DNA from: Gammaproteobacteria bacterium
GTDB lineage: Bacteria > Pseudomonadota > Gammaproteobacteria > Pseudomonadales > Pseudomonadaceae
Direction: 5' to 3'
Assembly (NCBI GenBank): GCA_012728315.1
Contig: JAAYFI010000014.1
Location: 28,093-92,092 of the forward strand
DNA length: 64,000 nucleotides
Translations under genes and position numbers: made by a program
The notes under the pieces: generated by a model
What the model saw: the letters and a program-made list of their open reading frames with translations, nothing else
What the model was told of the DNA's origin: nothing
The model's database searches: none
In this document: positions 53,914-62,797 of the stretch, piece after piece
Layout of the letters: the number at the start of each line of letters is the position of its first letter
Numbering within the stretch: position 1 is the first letter of the stretch

Positions 53914-54729
53914 TTAACTTTGACACTGACTGCAATACACACTGGCTCTTTGCCCCAACTTTACTTCGCTGAGCGCGCGCCCACAAGATAAGCACGGCTG
54001 GCCAGCGCGACCGTAAACGAAGAGCTTTTGCTGGAAGTACCCAGGCTTACCATCACCACCGACAAAGTCACGCAAAGTGGTCCCACCCTGCTCAATGGCG
54101 ACCGCGAGGATGCGTTTAATTTCTGCCGTCAATGTGGCATAGCGTGCTTTGGAAACGCTACCGGCTGCACGGCGCGGATCAATCCCAGCTGCAAATAACG
54201 CTTCGCTGGCATAAATATTACCCACACCCACCACCACAGCATTATCCATAATAAAAGGCTTGATTGGCATACTGCGGCCGCGCGAGCACTCATACAGATG
54301 ATTAGTAGAGAAATCATCCAGCAGCGGCTCTGGACCAAGCTTTTGTAGAAGTTTGTGCTGCAGAGGCGGCTCAGTACTCCAGAGCATGGCGCCAAAACGG
54401 CGCGGATCGGTGTAGCGCAAAACCAAGCCTGACTCCAGCTCAATATCCACATGGTCATGCTTGGCTACTGGCGTGCCCGCCGCAACCATACGCAAGCTGC
54501 CGGACATGCCCAAATGACTGATCAAAGTGCCTACTTCAGCGCCGATCAACAAATACTTAGCACGGCGCTCAACACTGACAATCTGCTGTCCCGACAGCCG
54601 CACATCCAAATCCTCTGGGATCGGCCAGCGCAAGCGCGGATTACGCACCACCACCCGCTGTACACGCTGCCCAATTAAGTGCGGCGCGATGCCTCGGCGA
54701 GTGGTTTCAACCTCAGGAAGCTCAGGCAC
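53914..54729 (-). CDS. mutM: Formamidopyrimidine-DNA glycosylase MutM (Fpg)
   Basis: Excises 8-oxoguanine and formamidopyrimidines. The 271-residue protein starts with the catalytic (M)[13 protein letters not shown] (Pro2, Glu3), has the lysine of [20 protein letters not shown], the H2TH region [19 protein letters not shown], and a C-terminal zinc finger CLSCGRAL...YCSQCQ. The initiator is GTG with no clear ribosome-binding site, 2 nt after the FAH gene stop, so translation probably depends on coupling. Confidence 0.95.
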   Translation of the reverse strand: MPELPEVETTRRGIAPHLIGQRVQRVVVRNPRLRWPIPEDLDVRLSGQQIVSVERRAKYLLIGAEVGTLISHLGMSGSLRMVAAGTPVAKHDHVDIELESGLVLRYTDPRRFGAMLWSTEPPLQHKLLQKLGPEPLLDDFSTNHLYECSRGRSMPIKPFIMDNAVVVGVGNIYASEALFAAGIDPRRAAGSVSKARYATLTAEIKRILAVAIEQGGTTLRDFVGGDGKPGYFQQKLFVYGRAGQPCLSCGRALSEVKLGQRASVYCSQCQS

Positions 54730-54731
54730 AA

Positions 54732-55406
54732 TCAGTTACGCGGCAGAACATAAGTGCTGCACTCTGTGTAGCCTGGCAAGGCCATTAACAGCTCATCACC
54801 GGCCTGCAAAGGCCCCACGCCAGCTGGTGTACCCGTTAACACCACATCACCCGGCTGCAAGGCAAATTGTCCTGCCATATGCTGAATCAACGGAACAATC
54901 GGATAGAGCATTTCACGGCTATTGCTGTCTTGGCGCACTTCACCATTAATGGTCAAACGCACATCAATATCTGCCGTATCTTTAACAGCAAAACCCGATA
55001 CAAAAGGCGCCAATACACAAGCACCATCAAAAGATTTCGCCACTTCCCACGGCCAACTCTTTTCTTTGAGGCGCTCTTGCACATCACGCAAGGTCAAATC
55101 CAATGCCGGGGCAAAGCCAGAAATAGCATCTATCACTTCTTCTTCACTGGGCTGACGCGATAAAGGCTTACCAATCAATACGGCAATTTCAATCTCATAA
55201 TGCACAGCACCGCGATTGTGCGGAATATTAAAGCCGCCCTCCGCAGAAACCACACAACTACCCGGCTTAATAAACAGCAAAGGCTCCGTGGGTACTGGAT
55301 TATTGAGTTCTTTGGCATGCGCGGCATAGTTACGCCCCACACACACCACTTTACCTACAGGAAAATGAATCCGTGTACCGTCGATGTATTGGTGTTGATA
55401 GCTCAT
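54732..55406 (-). CDS. Fumarylacetoacetate hydrolase family protein (YcgM-like)
   Basis: 224-residue FAH-fold protein; close types include acylpyruvase and oxaloacetate decarboxylase/tautomerase (FAHD1-like). [20 protein letters not shown] is the classical lid sequence, and metal ligands lie in [12 protein letters not shown] (E-x-E) and the Asp of [25 protein letters not shown] is the family C-terminal motif. AAGGG precedes the ATG. It sits upstream of mutM and downstream of the D-2-hydroxyglutarate dehydrogenase gene on the same strand. The exact substrate is uncertain. Confidence 0.85.
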   Translation of the reverse strand: MSYQHQYIDGTRIHFPVGKVVCVGRNYAAHAKELNNPVPTEPLLFIKPGSCVVSAEGGFNIPHNRGAVHYEIEIAVLIGKPLSRQPSEEEVIDAISGFAPALDLTLRDVQERLKEKSWPWEVAKSFDGACVLAPFVSGFAVKDTADIDVRLTINGEVRQDSNSREMLYPIVPLIQHMAGQFALQPGDVVLTGTPAGVGPLQAGDELLMALPGYTECSTYVLPRN

Positions 55407-55460
55407 AAAAAACCCTTAAATACCTAGAAGTGATCGACTGCGCGGCAGCCGATCCAACCG

Positions 55461-56855
55461 TTAAACTGGGAAAATCTTACCTGGATTCATAATGCCATTG
55501 GGATCAAAAACCGCTTTAATCGCTTGCATATAAGCCACTTCTTCTGCGGAACGGCTGTAATGCAAGTAATCGCGCTTGGTCATACCGACACCATGCTCTG
55601 CCGAGATGGAGCCATTGTACTTCTGCACGGTTTCAAAAACCCATTGGTTAACAGTCGCACATTGGGCAAAAAACTCATCTTTAGTGAGATTGTCCGGCTT
55701 AAGAATATTGAGGTGCAAGTTGCCGTCACCAATATGGCCAAACCATACCACTTCAAAGTCTGGATAGTTTTTCGCAACAATCTCATCAATATCACGCAAA
55801 AAGGCCGGCACCTGCCCCACAGTCACCGAGATATCGTTTTTATAGGGCGTCCAATGAGCGATGGTTTCGGAAATATATTCGCGCAGCTTCCACAGATTTT
55901 CTAATTGCTGCTCGCTTTGACTCATGACCCCATCCAGCACCCAGCCTTGCTCAACACAATGCTCAAAGGTTGTTAATGCGCGCTCAGCCACTTCATCGCT
56001 GACCGACTCAAACTCAATCAATGCATAAAATGGGCAGTCCGTCTCAAAGGGTGCCGGCACATCGCCGCGCGCCAACACTTTAGCCAAAGCTTTATCGGAG
56101 AAAAACTCAAACGCAGTCAGATCTAAAGTGCTTTGGAACGCATGCAGAACCGGCATAATCGAATCAAAATCTGGCGCACCCAATACTAAAGCGGTGAGGT
56201 TTTTCGGCGCGCGATCCAGACGCATGGTCGCTTCAACAACAAAACCTAAGGTGCCTTCAGCACCAATAAACAGCTGACGCAAATCATAGCCGGTGGCGTT
56301 TTTAATCAGGTCTTTGTTCAGCTCAAGCAGATCACCTTTACCGGTGACAACTTTCATACCGGCAACCCAGTTACGGGTCATACCATAACGAATTACTTTA
56401 ATACCGCCGGCATTGGTACCTATATTGCCGCCTATCTGGCTGGAGCCTGCGGAGGCAAAATCCACCGGATAGTACAAACCTTTATCTTCAGCAAACATTT
56501 GTAATTGCTGAGTGGCCACGCCCGGCTGACACACCACAGTGCGATCCGTCGGATTAAACGCCAAAATCTGATTCATATTGTCAAAAGACACCACCACTTC
56601 ACCATTGGCTGCAACGGCACCCGCCGATAAACCGGTGCGTCCACCGGAAGGCACTAACGCCACCTTGTGCTGGTTAGCCCAGCGCACAATGGCTTGCACT
56701 TGCTCAGTGCTCTTTGGGAAAACAATCGCTAATGGTGCTGGAGCAAAATGCTTAGTCCAGTCCTTACCGTAGGCATCTAATGAATCCGCATCGGTCAGTA
56801 CTTTACCTGCATCAACCAGGGTTTTTAGCTCTTCTATAAGGGCAAGATCGGTCAT
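55461..56855 (-). CDS. FAD-linked D-2-hydroxyglutarate dehydrogenase
   Basis: 464-residue oxidase of the vanillyl-alcohol-oxidase/GlcD family. FAD-binding motifs are VALVPSGGRTGLSAGAVAAN and SAGSSQIGGNIGTNAGGIKV; the C-terminal domain has the metal/substrate histidines in GHIGDGNLHLNIL and SAEHGVGMTKRD. Position divergent from serA is the key to function: in Pseudomonas stutzeri this neighbour oxidises the D-2-hydroxyglutarate made when SerA turns over, pulling serine synthesis forward. The ATG at 56855 is preferred to one 8 codons upstream. Confidence 0.87.
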   Translation of the reverse strand: MTDLALIEELKTLVDAGKVLTDADSLDAYGKDWTKHFAPAPLAIVFPKSTEQVQAIVRWANQHKVALVPSGGRTGLSAGAVAANGEVVVSFDNMNQILAFNPTDRTVVCQPGVATQQLQMFAEDKGLYYPVDFASAGSSQIGGNIGTNAGGIKVIRYGMTRNWVAGMKVVTGKGDLLELNKDLIKNATGYDLRQLFIGAEGTLGFVVEATMRLDRAPKNLTALVLGAPDFDSIMPVLHAFQSTLDLTAFEFFSDKALAKVLARGDVPAPFETDCPFYALIEFESVSDEVAERALTTFEHCVEQGWVLDGVMSQSEQQLENLWKLREYISETIAHWTPYKNDISVTVGQVPAFLRDIDEIVAKNYPDFEVVWFGHIGDGNLHLNILKPDNLTKDEFFAQCATVNQWVFETVQKYNGSISAEHGVGMTKRDYLHYSRSAEEVAYMQAIKAVFDPNGIMNPGKIFPV

Positions 56856-57063
56856 TTTGGGAACTCTCACACTGTTCATGGTCTGCCTGAAGACTCTTCA
56901 CGTCATAAGGCGGGCTGTTTTTTCTGTTGCTTATGGTAGCATGGGCACCCCGCTAGTCGCGCCTCACGCCGATTCCCGGGCCGGCTTTATTTTTTTTGCC
57001 GTTCCGGTCAGTTCTCACTGTCCGTCAACTTGCCATTCACATTAGGACAACAGGTCTACGCAG

Positions 57064-58293
57064 ATGAGTAAAACATCGCTTGATAAAAGCAAAATTCGTT
57101 TTCTTCTTCTTGAAGGTGTTCACCAGAACGCAATTGATACATTAAATGCGGCTGGTTATACCAATATTGAGTATATTACCGGTGCCTTACCAGAAGCAGA
57201 ATTAAAAGAAAAAATTGCTGATGCCCATTTTATTGGTATCCGCTCACGTACCCAACTGACTGAAGAAGTTTTTGAGTGCGCAGAAAAGCTGATTGCAGTG
57301 GGTTGCTTCTGCATCGGTACCAACCAAGTCGACCTCAATGCCGCCCGTGAGCGTGGTATTGCAGTGTTTAACGCACCTTACTCCAACACCCGTTCAGTCG
57401 CTGAGCTGGTATTAGCCCAAGCCATTATGCTGATTCGTGGTATTCCAGAGCGCAACGCTGTTTGCCACCGCGGCGGCTGGATGAAAAGCGCCACGGATTC
57501 CTATGAAATTCGTGGTAAAAAACTGGGTATCGTTGGTTACGGTTCAATTGGTACGCAGCTGTCAGTCTTAGCTGAAGCGCTGGGTATGCAAGTCTACTAC
57601 TATGATGTTGTAGCTAAACTGCCGCTGGGTAACGCGACACAAGTGGCAACCCTCGATGAATTGCTAGCCATGTCTGATGTGGTATCACTGCACGTACCTG
57701 AGTTGCCATCCACTCAGTGGATGATTGGTGAGAAAGAAATTCGCACCATGAAAAAAGGCAGTATTTTAATGAACGCGGCACGCGGTACTGTCGTTGTCAT
57801 TGAAGCCTTGGCTGCAGCAATCAAAGACAAGCACCTGTTGGGCGCTGCCATTGACGTATTCCCAGTTGAGCCTCGCGCCAACGGCGAAGAGTTTGAAAGC
57901 CCATTGCGCGGCTTTGATAACGTGATTTTGACGCCGCACATCGGTGGCTCAACCCAAGAAGCACAGGCCAATATTGGTCTGGAAGTGGCTGAGAAGCTGG
58001 TTAAGTACAGTGATAACGGTACTTCAGTGACTTCAGTAAACTTTCCTGAAATTTCTTTACCGTCGCATCCTGGTAAGCACCGTATTCTGCATATTCACCA
58101 AAATATCCCAGGTGTTATGGGCGCGATTAACAAAGTGTTTGCCGATAACAAAATCAACGTGTCCGGTCAGTTTTTACAGACCAACGAAACCGTGGGTTAT
58201 GTGGTGATTGATATTGATGCTGAACATTCTGAGCTGGCGTTAAGCAAGCTGCAAGAAGTGGAAGGCACCATGCGCTGCCGTATTCTGTACTAA
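57064..58293 (+). CDS. serA: D-3-phosphoglycerate dehydrogenase SerA
   Basis: First enzyme of serine synthesis. The 409-residue protein has substrate loop RSRTQLTEEVFE, NAD motif LGIVGYGSIGTQLSVLAEAL, the Arg and Glu of the active site, the catalytic His in TPHIGGSTQEAQ, and a C-terminal ACT domain (about 335-409; RILHIHQNIPGVMGAINKVF) for serine feedback. It is about the length of E. coli SerA (410). It is divergent from the D-2-hydroxyglutarate dehydrogenase gene over about 210 bp; a clean terminator follows. Confidence 0.96.
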   Translation: MSKTSLDKSKIRFLLLEGVHQNAIDTLNAAGYTNIEYITGALPEAELKEKIADAHFIGIRSRTQLTEEVFECAEKLIAVGCFCIGTNQVDLNAARERGIAVFNAPYSNTRSVAELVLAQAIMLIRGIPERNAVCHRGGWMKSATDSYEIRGKKLGIVGYGSIGTQLSVLAEALGMQVYYYDVVAKLPLGNATQVATLDELLAMSDVVSLHVPELPSTQWMIGEKEIRTMKKGSILMNAARGTVVVIEALAAAIKDKHLLGAAIDVFPVEPRANGEEFESPLRGFDNVILTPHIGGSTQEAQANIGLEVAEKLVKYSDNGTSVTSVNFPEISLPSHPGKHRILHIHQNIPGVMGAINKVFADNKINVSGQFLQTNETVGYVVIDIDAEHSELALSKLQEVEGTMRCRILY

Positions 58294-58313
58294 GCACTGC
58301 ATCTGCACCATCC

Positions 58314-58341
58314 AAAGGGAAGCTGAATGCTTCCCTTTTTT
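58314..58341 (+). terminator. Intrinsic terminator of serA
   Basis: Perfect 10-bp arms AAAGGGAAGC/GCTTCCCTTT, 5-nt loop, then further Ts (six in all), 20 nt after the stop codon. Textbook form. Confidence 0.93.
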
Positions 58342-58442
58342 AATCTCAGCACAACTGCAACGTCATGGCATGTAGAGCGCTGCACCTGCGCGCAGCCTAT
58401 AACTGAGTCCACTGGGCTGCGCGCTGATTTTAAACACTATAG

Positions 58443-59054
58443 CTAAGCGCGGCGCCGCAACCAGCCGGTAATCGATAGGCGATCACGACGGGCAGGCAAA
58501 ACCTCGTGCGGCAACTGCGCGGACATAAACACAATAAAAGTCCCCGCTTGCGGAAGCACATCATGCACGCGCCCGTTATCTAAATACATTCGCAACTCAC
58601 CGCCGTGCTCAGGCAACCATTGTTCATTTAAGTAAGCAATACAGGTCACACTGCGCCGGTCATCATCACGAAAACGATCCAAATGTTTTTTATAAAACGC
58701 GCCGGGCGGGTATAAAGCAAAATGCCCCTCAAAATCTTCCAAGCCCAAAAACAGCGTTTGATTTAAAGCGCGGCGCAGCTGCTCGATGAGGGCTAAGTAG
58801 CGATCAACCGCCTCACTTTGACCGCCATCCAACCACTGAATCTGATCACCACGAATACCATTATGTACAACTTTAGCGTCGCCACGTCCGACACCCGCCG
58901 ACTCTAATTGACCTTTCAAGGCACGTTGACGGCACTCTTGTGCCAACTCTGTGGTCAGATCAGTAGGGATAAAAATACTTTGCTGCGACCAGCCATGTGT
59001 GGCCAAATCATCAACAATCCGCGCAAACAATGGTGCGATAGCTAATGTATTCAT
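58443..59054 (-). CDS. 2-oxoglutarate/Fe(II) prolyl hydroxylase (PPHD-like)
   Basis: 203-residue oxygenase. Iron ligands are H-x-D in KKHLDRFRDDDRR (about residues 128-130) and the distal His in LPHEVLPARRDRLS; the Arg of RDRLSITGW binds 2-oxoglutarate. The sequence GIRGDQIQWLDGGQSEA and LGLEDFEGHFALYPPGAFY resemble the Pseudomonas prolyl hydroxylase that modifies elongation factor Tu and is related to human HIF hydroxylases. The location near serA also fits. Substrate assignment is by similarity. The ATG at 59054 is taken rather than a TTG two codons upstream. Confidence 0.86.
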   Translation of the reverse strand: MNTLAIAPLFARIVDDLATHGWSQQSIFIPTDLTTELAQECRQRALKGQLESAGVGRGDAKVVHNGIRGDQIQWLDGGQSEAVDRYLALIEQLRRALNQTLFLGLEDFEGHFALYPPGAFYKKHLDRFRDDDRRSVTCIAYLNEQWLPEHGGELRMYLDNGRVHDVLPQAGTFIVFMSAQLPHEVLPARRDRLSITGWLRRRA

Positions 59055-59385
59055 TTTCAACCCAAATTAAGTACTTAAAAATGTTCGTTTTAAAGGTTGC
59101 ACAGTGAGGATCCACTCAACATGCCGTCCCATATTTACTGCATAATATGACACAGGTTTTTGGCTCTATATGTATTAAGTAACCCCTTAAGAACGTGCTG
59201 ATTCATTCCATCATGACAAGGAGCGCAGCAATCACTGACTCATTGATATACACAGCCCATTGGATTGCTACGCTACATTGGTAATGACCTGTTTGACTGA
59301 TGCAACAGCTCCTTAATCGAAGCCCCAAAAAGACTCTTTCTAGGGCATAAACGCACTTTTCACAGATCTATGTACGGGGATAACT
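59055..59385. other. Intergenic region between prolyl hydroxylase and DUF2059-like genes
   Basis: About 330 bp between divergent genes. I see no gene, strong inverted repeat or clear promoter; only very short frames occur. Confidence 0.4.
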
Positions 59386-60117
59386 ATGCGTTTTTTAGTG
59401 TTTTTTTCTATTTTATTCAGCAGTTCAAGTATTTTTGCTGATGCGTATTTTGAGCTGTACCAAAATGCGGGTTGGCCACAACAGCAGGTGCATTTTAGCA
59501 GTGCCGTACAACAGGCACAGCTGCGCTATAAAGACACCCTACCCCAGGCTATTTATCAAGCTTTAGTCGACAGCAGCAATAAGCGTTTTGCTGCTCAAGC
59601 CATGCAACAGCGTGGTCAGCGCGCCTTACGTCAACATTTAAACAGCCCCACCCCGGCCTTAGATTTTTTTAACTCCAGCACAGGCAAAAAAGTGCGTGAT
59701 GCAGAAGTCGCGGCTTCGCACCCGCAACAACTGCCACGCTATACGGCAGGCTTACCCACTATCGAGGCCGATGCTACACGCCGCTTACTGATTCGCCACC
59801 TCGCCAATGCTCTACCTGCCAGCGAAGCCGGTGCCGAAGTGACTCTAGCCTTAGGCAGTATTGCTGCCGACAGCTTAAGTCAAATGTTGCCCGGGCTTAT
59901 GGCGGCACAACAAGCCAATGCGTTACTAGACAGCCAACGTCAGCGTTTAATTTCGCAAATCAATCCGAATATTGATAATAGCTTGCTGTATATTTACCAA
60001 GATTTATCCGATGCCGAACTTGAAGAGTTTGTCAGTTTTGCTCAGTCAGAGCAGGGGCAGGCCTACTACCAAGCCGCCTTAAAAGCTCTGCAAGCCAGTC
60101 TGCGCGATAACCCCTAG
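59386..60117 (+). CDS. Secreted DUF2059-like protein
   Basis: 243 residues: a signal peptide (FLVFFSILFSSSSIFADA) and an all-helical periplasmic region. The C-terminal part SLLYIYQDLSDAELEEFVSF and AQSEQGQAYYQAALKAL matches the DUF2059 pattern (helix - SD.EL...F..S..G). No catalytic residues are apparent and the function is unknown. GGGGAT precedes the ATG. It converges with the next gene, 9 bp apart. Confidence 0.7.
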   Translation: MRFLVFFSILFSSSSIFADAYFELYQNAGWPQQQVHFSSAVQQAQLRYKDTLPQAIYQALVDSSNKRFAAQAMQQRGQRALRQHLNSPTPALDFFNSSTGKKVRDAEVAASHPQQLPRYTAGLPTIEADATRRLLIRHLANALPASEAGAEVTLALGSIAADSLSQMLPGLMAAQQANALLDSQRQRLISQINPNIDNSLLYIYQDLSDAELEEFVSFAQSEQGQAYYQAALKALQASLRDNP

Positions 60118-60126
60118 CCCACAAGA

Positions 60127-61131
60127 TCAACGCAGCTGCTGGCTTAAAAAACTGAAGTATTGTTCACGCAAATGCTGACTTTCATTGGCTAAGTGATGGC
60201 GCGCCTCGGGTAATAATAAAACCCTTGGGGCGCTAAACTTACTGTCTAAAACATCTAAATTGTGCGGCCAGTCTACGGTCATATCGGCTTGCCCTTGTAC
60301 AATAATTGGGCTGCAACTGCTGCGCTTGGCGTGCTCAATATGGGGAATCCACCGCGCCAGTGCACCCACCCAAGCCGTAGGTAATATATGTGCTTGCAGC
60401 GGGTCATGGCGAACAAACTCAATAAAAGCTCTGTCGTGTGAATTATCCGAATAACGTCTAGGCACACTCGAACGAAATGGCTTGACCAGCTGATAGAGTA
60501 ATTTGGATTGCTGCCAAGCCCGTGGTCGCACTAAAGGCGCCAGCAAAATTGTCTCCCCTAAATCCGAGCGTGGTTGTTGGGTCAGCAGATAATCTACAGC
60601 AATTGCAGCACCGGTACTTTGCCCCAACAGATGCCAAGGCTTGGGTAAGCGCAATTGCTCAGCTTTCGCCAATAATGCTTGCAACACCTGCTGATACTCT
60701 TGAAAACTCTTAATACTGGCGCGCGCACCGCTGGATAATCCATGCCCCGGCAAATCGCAACTGAGCACAGCAAAGCCTTGACGAAAAGCCCAGTTATACA
60801 CATGACCATACAAGCCCATATGGTCGTAATAACCGTGCAGCAGTAATACCGTGGCCACGGCTTGCGCTGGCCGGCACACTTGCATGGCAATGCGATAGCC
60901 CGCCACCTGAACCCGACCTAAACGACACTCCACCTCCAGCGCCTGCTGGGCAAGATCAAGCTGATAAAACTGCCGCCACACAGTGGCCAGTGCGGGGTCA
61001 ACACTCTGCGTATCGAGCTCAGGTAAAGCACGGTATAAGGCTTGCGGATCAAAGTGAATCATGTGCCTGCACTCTTCAGCTAAACAACAGGGGCTGCGAC
61101 ATTCTGGGCATATAGATTTTTCGCCACTCAT
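60127..61131 (-). CDS. Alpha/beta hydrolase (serine aminopeptidase S33/monoglyceride-lipase type)
   Basis: 334 residues. The hydrolase domain (about 65-325) has VLLLHGYYDHMGLY, LSCDLPGHGLSSG, nucleophile elbow LLGQSTGA with Ser, an Asp in GQADMTVDW and His in EARHHLANE. This set resembles lysophospholipase/monoglyceride lipases. The first 23 residues are unusual: CPECRSPCCLAEECRH, five cysteines like a small metal site. An internal ATG at residue 24 is an alternative start, so the Cys-rich tail may or may not be made. It is divergent from the DUF6436 gene by 33 bp. Confidence 0.8.
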   Translation of the reverse strand: MSGEKSICPECRSPCCLAEECRHMIHFDPQALYRALPELDTQSVDPALATVWRQFYQLDLAQQALEVECRLGRVQVAGYRIAMQVCRPAQAVATVLLLHGYYDHMGLYGHVYNWAFRQGFAVLSCDLPGHGLSSGARASIKSFQEYQQVLQALLAKAEQLRLPKPWHLLGQSTGAAIAVDYLLTQQPRSDLGETILLAPLVRPRAWQQSKLLYQLVKPFRSSVPRRYSDNSHDRAFIEFVRHDPLQAHILPTAWVGALARWIPHIEHAKRSSCSPIIVQGQADMTVDWPHNLDVLDSKFSAPRVLLLPEARHHLANESQHLREQYFSFLSQQLR

Positions 61132-61164
61132 GGCACTCTACACTACCTGACATATGCGCTATTT

Positions 61165-61743
61165 ATGAAACGATCAACTTTAAAAAAACTACTGATTACT
61201 CTCGCTATTATCCTGTGGCTGGGATCAATGCTGACTGGATTGTGGTGGTATAAATCTCGCTTTATTCGGCCCTTTAGCGAAACCACCGCGGTCTTTAGCG
61301 GTGAACAATTACGCTTGCCCGACAGTCTAGCGGGAGCAGGCGCCATTCGCTTTGTACATTTTTGGGACCCTGCCTGCCCATGCAATGTCGGCAACCAACA
61401 ACACTTAGTAGAAATGCTAGAGCGCTACGCTGATACAGTGGATTTTTACCATGTACAAAAACCAGGTAGTAGCGGCCAGCTACCCAAAGTGCTGAGCAGT
61501 ATGCGCCATTTAAGCGGCCTACCTGGCGCAGAAGACTTACCGGCCAGCCCTGCCGTGGCCATTTGGGATAATGCCGGACACTTGGCCTATTTTGGTCCTT
61601 ACAGTGAAGGCGCCGTATGCAACTCCAGCAATAGCTTTATTGAGCCCGTTTTAGACGCCCTTATAGAACAACGTCCCGTGGCCGCCGCCAATACCTTAGC
61701 TGTGGGCTGCTTTTGTGACTGGTCTACCCATTCTGAGCAATAA
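61165..61743 (+). CDS. DUF6436 thioredoxin-fold membrane-anchored protein
   Basis: 192 residues with one N-terminal membrane helix (LLITLAIILWLGSMLTGLWW) and an extracytoplasmic thioredoxin-like domain. FVHFWDPACPCNVGNQQHL carries a CPC motif in place of CxxC, and conserved Cys also appear late in VGCFCDW. A redox or metal-handling role in the periplasm is possible; none is proven. It precedes dnr by 89 bp on the same strand. Confidence 0.72.
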   Translation: MKRSTLKKLLITLAIILWLGSMLTGLWWYKSRFIRPFSETTAVFSGEQLRLPDSLAGAGAIRFVHFWDPACPCNVGNQQHLVEMLERYADTVDFYHVQKPGSSGQLPKVLSSMRHLSGLPGAEDLPASPAVAIWDNAGHLAYFGPYSEGAVCNSSNSFIEPVLDALIEQRPVAAANTLAVGCFCDWSTHSEQ

Positions 61744-61832
61744 TTGCCCAAAAAAACTGTGCTAGTATGCTTAGCCATACGGCTAATAAAAAAACAACAG
61801 CCACTCACTTACCCAGACCAGTGGAGTAAATA

Positions 61833-62522
61833 ATGGAGCCGCATCCTTTATATCAAAAGATTTTGCGTGAACACCATCTTTTTTCAGCGCTCAATGATAG
61901 CCAAATCACCCAGCTGATTGAAGAAAGCCAATTATTAAACCTTGATAAAGGCGCCTATGTCTTTCGCCAAGGAGATACCTGCAATAGCTTTGGTTTTATT
62001 ATTTCAGGCAGTGTGAAAATCTACCGCCTGACGCCCGATGGCCAAGAAAAAGTCTTTGAAGTCATTGGCGATCGCAACACCTTCGCTGAAGCCATGATGT
62101 TTATGGGTACCGGCGCCTATGTCGCCACCGCGCAAACGGTGCTGCCAACCCAGTTACTGATGCTATCCAATACCACCTATACCCGCTTGCTGCGTGAAAA
62201 TACGGAAACAGCGATGGCCTTGTTGGCAGCACTGTCGGTGCGCATGCACCAGCGTTTAAATGAAATTGAAATTCTGTCGTTAAAAAACGCCACCCACCGA
62301 GTGATTCGTTACATTTTGGCGCAAGCCTTACGCGCCTGCAGCAAATGCAATACACCGAGTTTTGAGCTGCCGATGGCCAAGCGTTTAGTCGCTGGACACT
62401 TATCGATTCAGCCAGAAACATTCTCGCGCATCATTCACCACCTCAGTGATGAAGGCATTATTAAGGTTGATGGTCGCCTGATTTGCATCATAGATCGTGA
62501 TCGCTTAGAAAATTACGAATAA
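61833..62522 (+). CDS. dnr: Crp/Fnr family regulator Dnr (denitrification regulator)
   Basis: 229-residue NO-responsive activator. The N-terminal cyclic-nucleotide-fold domain reads LLNLDKGAYVFRQGDTCNSF, FIISGSVKIYRLTPDGQEKV and RNTFAEAMMFMGTGAYVATA, close to Pseudomonas Dnr. The helix-turn-helix is LVAGHLSIQPETFSRIIHHL. The N-terminal Cys cluster that binds Fe-S in Anr/Fnr is missing, as expected for a heme-based NO sensor. A CxxC pair (CSKC) occurs before the HTH. GGAG precedes the ATG. dnrP and nnrS follow, supporting a denitrification role. Confidence 0.92.
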   Translation: MEPHPLYQKILREHHLFSALNDSQITQLIEESQLLNLDKGAYVFRQGDTCNSFGFIISGSVKIYRLTPDGQEKVFEVIGDRNTFAEAMMFMGTGAYVATAQTVLPTQLLMLSNTTYTRLLRENTETAMALLAALSVRMHQRLNEIEILSLKNATHRVIRYILAQALRACSKCNTPSFELPMAKRLVAGHLSIQPETFSRIIHHLSDEGIIKVDGRLICIIDRDRLENYE

Positions 62523-62532
62523 AAAGCTTACT

Positions 62533-62546
62533 TGATAGCTATCAAG
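62533..62546 (+). promoter_or_regulatory. Perfect ANR/DNR (FNR-type) box upstream of dnrP
   Basis: TTGAT-AGCT-ATCAA is a complete palindromic match, centred 57 bp before the dnrP ATG. A possible -10 (TATGAC, 62565-62570) lies a few bases nearer than ideal for a class II site. It should bind Dnr and/or Anr, making dnrP expression respond to low oxygen or NO. Confidence 0.85.
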
Positions 62547-62596
62547 CCCTCCGCTGTGCAAGCTATGACAGGATCTGCAAAAAGGAGGGCCTGCTT

Positions 62597-62797
62597 ATGA
62601 CAACCTGTTTGTACTGCCAACACGACAATCCTGCCGAACAATCTGCATGTGAAGATTGCGGAATGAATTTGCCCGAGCACACCGAACGTAATCAGGCGCA
62701 GCGTTTATTGCGCTTTAAACTCTTTGTGATTGGCTTGACCATTTTTTGTGCCATTATGATTGTCTGGTTACCCCGCAGTAATCCAGCTGGAGGCTAA
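62597..62797 (+). CDS. dnrP: DnrP-like zinc-ribbon membrane protein
   Basis: 66 residues: a zinc ribbon (CLYCQHDNPAEQSACEDCGM, two CxxC pairs) followed by one membrane helix (LFVIGLTIFCAIMIVWLP). It matches the small DnrP proteins found beside dnr in denitrifying pseudomonads; no function is established. GGAGGG precedes the ATG, and the ANR/DNR box lies upstream. Its stop overlaps the convergent nnrS stop by 4 nt. Confidence 0.82.
   Translation: MTTCLYCQHDNPAEQSACEDCGMNLPEHTERNQAQRLLRFKLFVIGLTIFCAIMIVWLPRSNPAGG

Noticed and set aside
58443..61743. Novel defence or toxin-antitoxin system among the hydrolase, DUF2059-like and DUF6436 genes
   Set aside because: The genes are oriented convergently and divergently, have separate regulation, and look like conserved housekeeping envelope genes rather than a defence operon.
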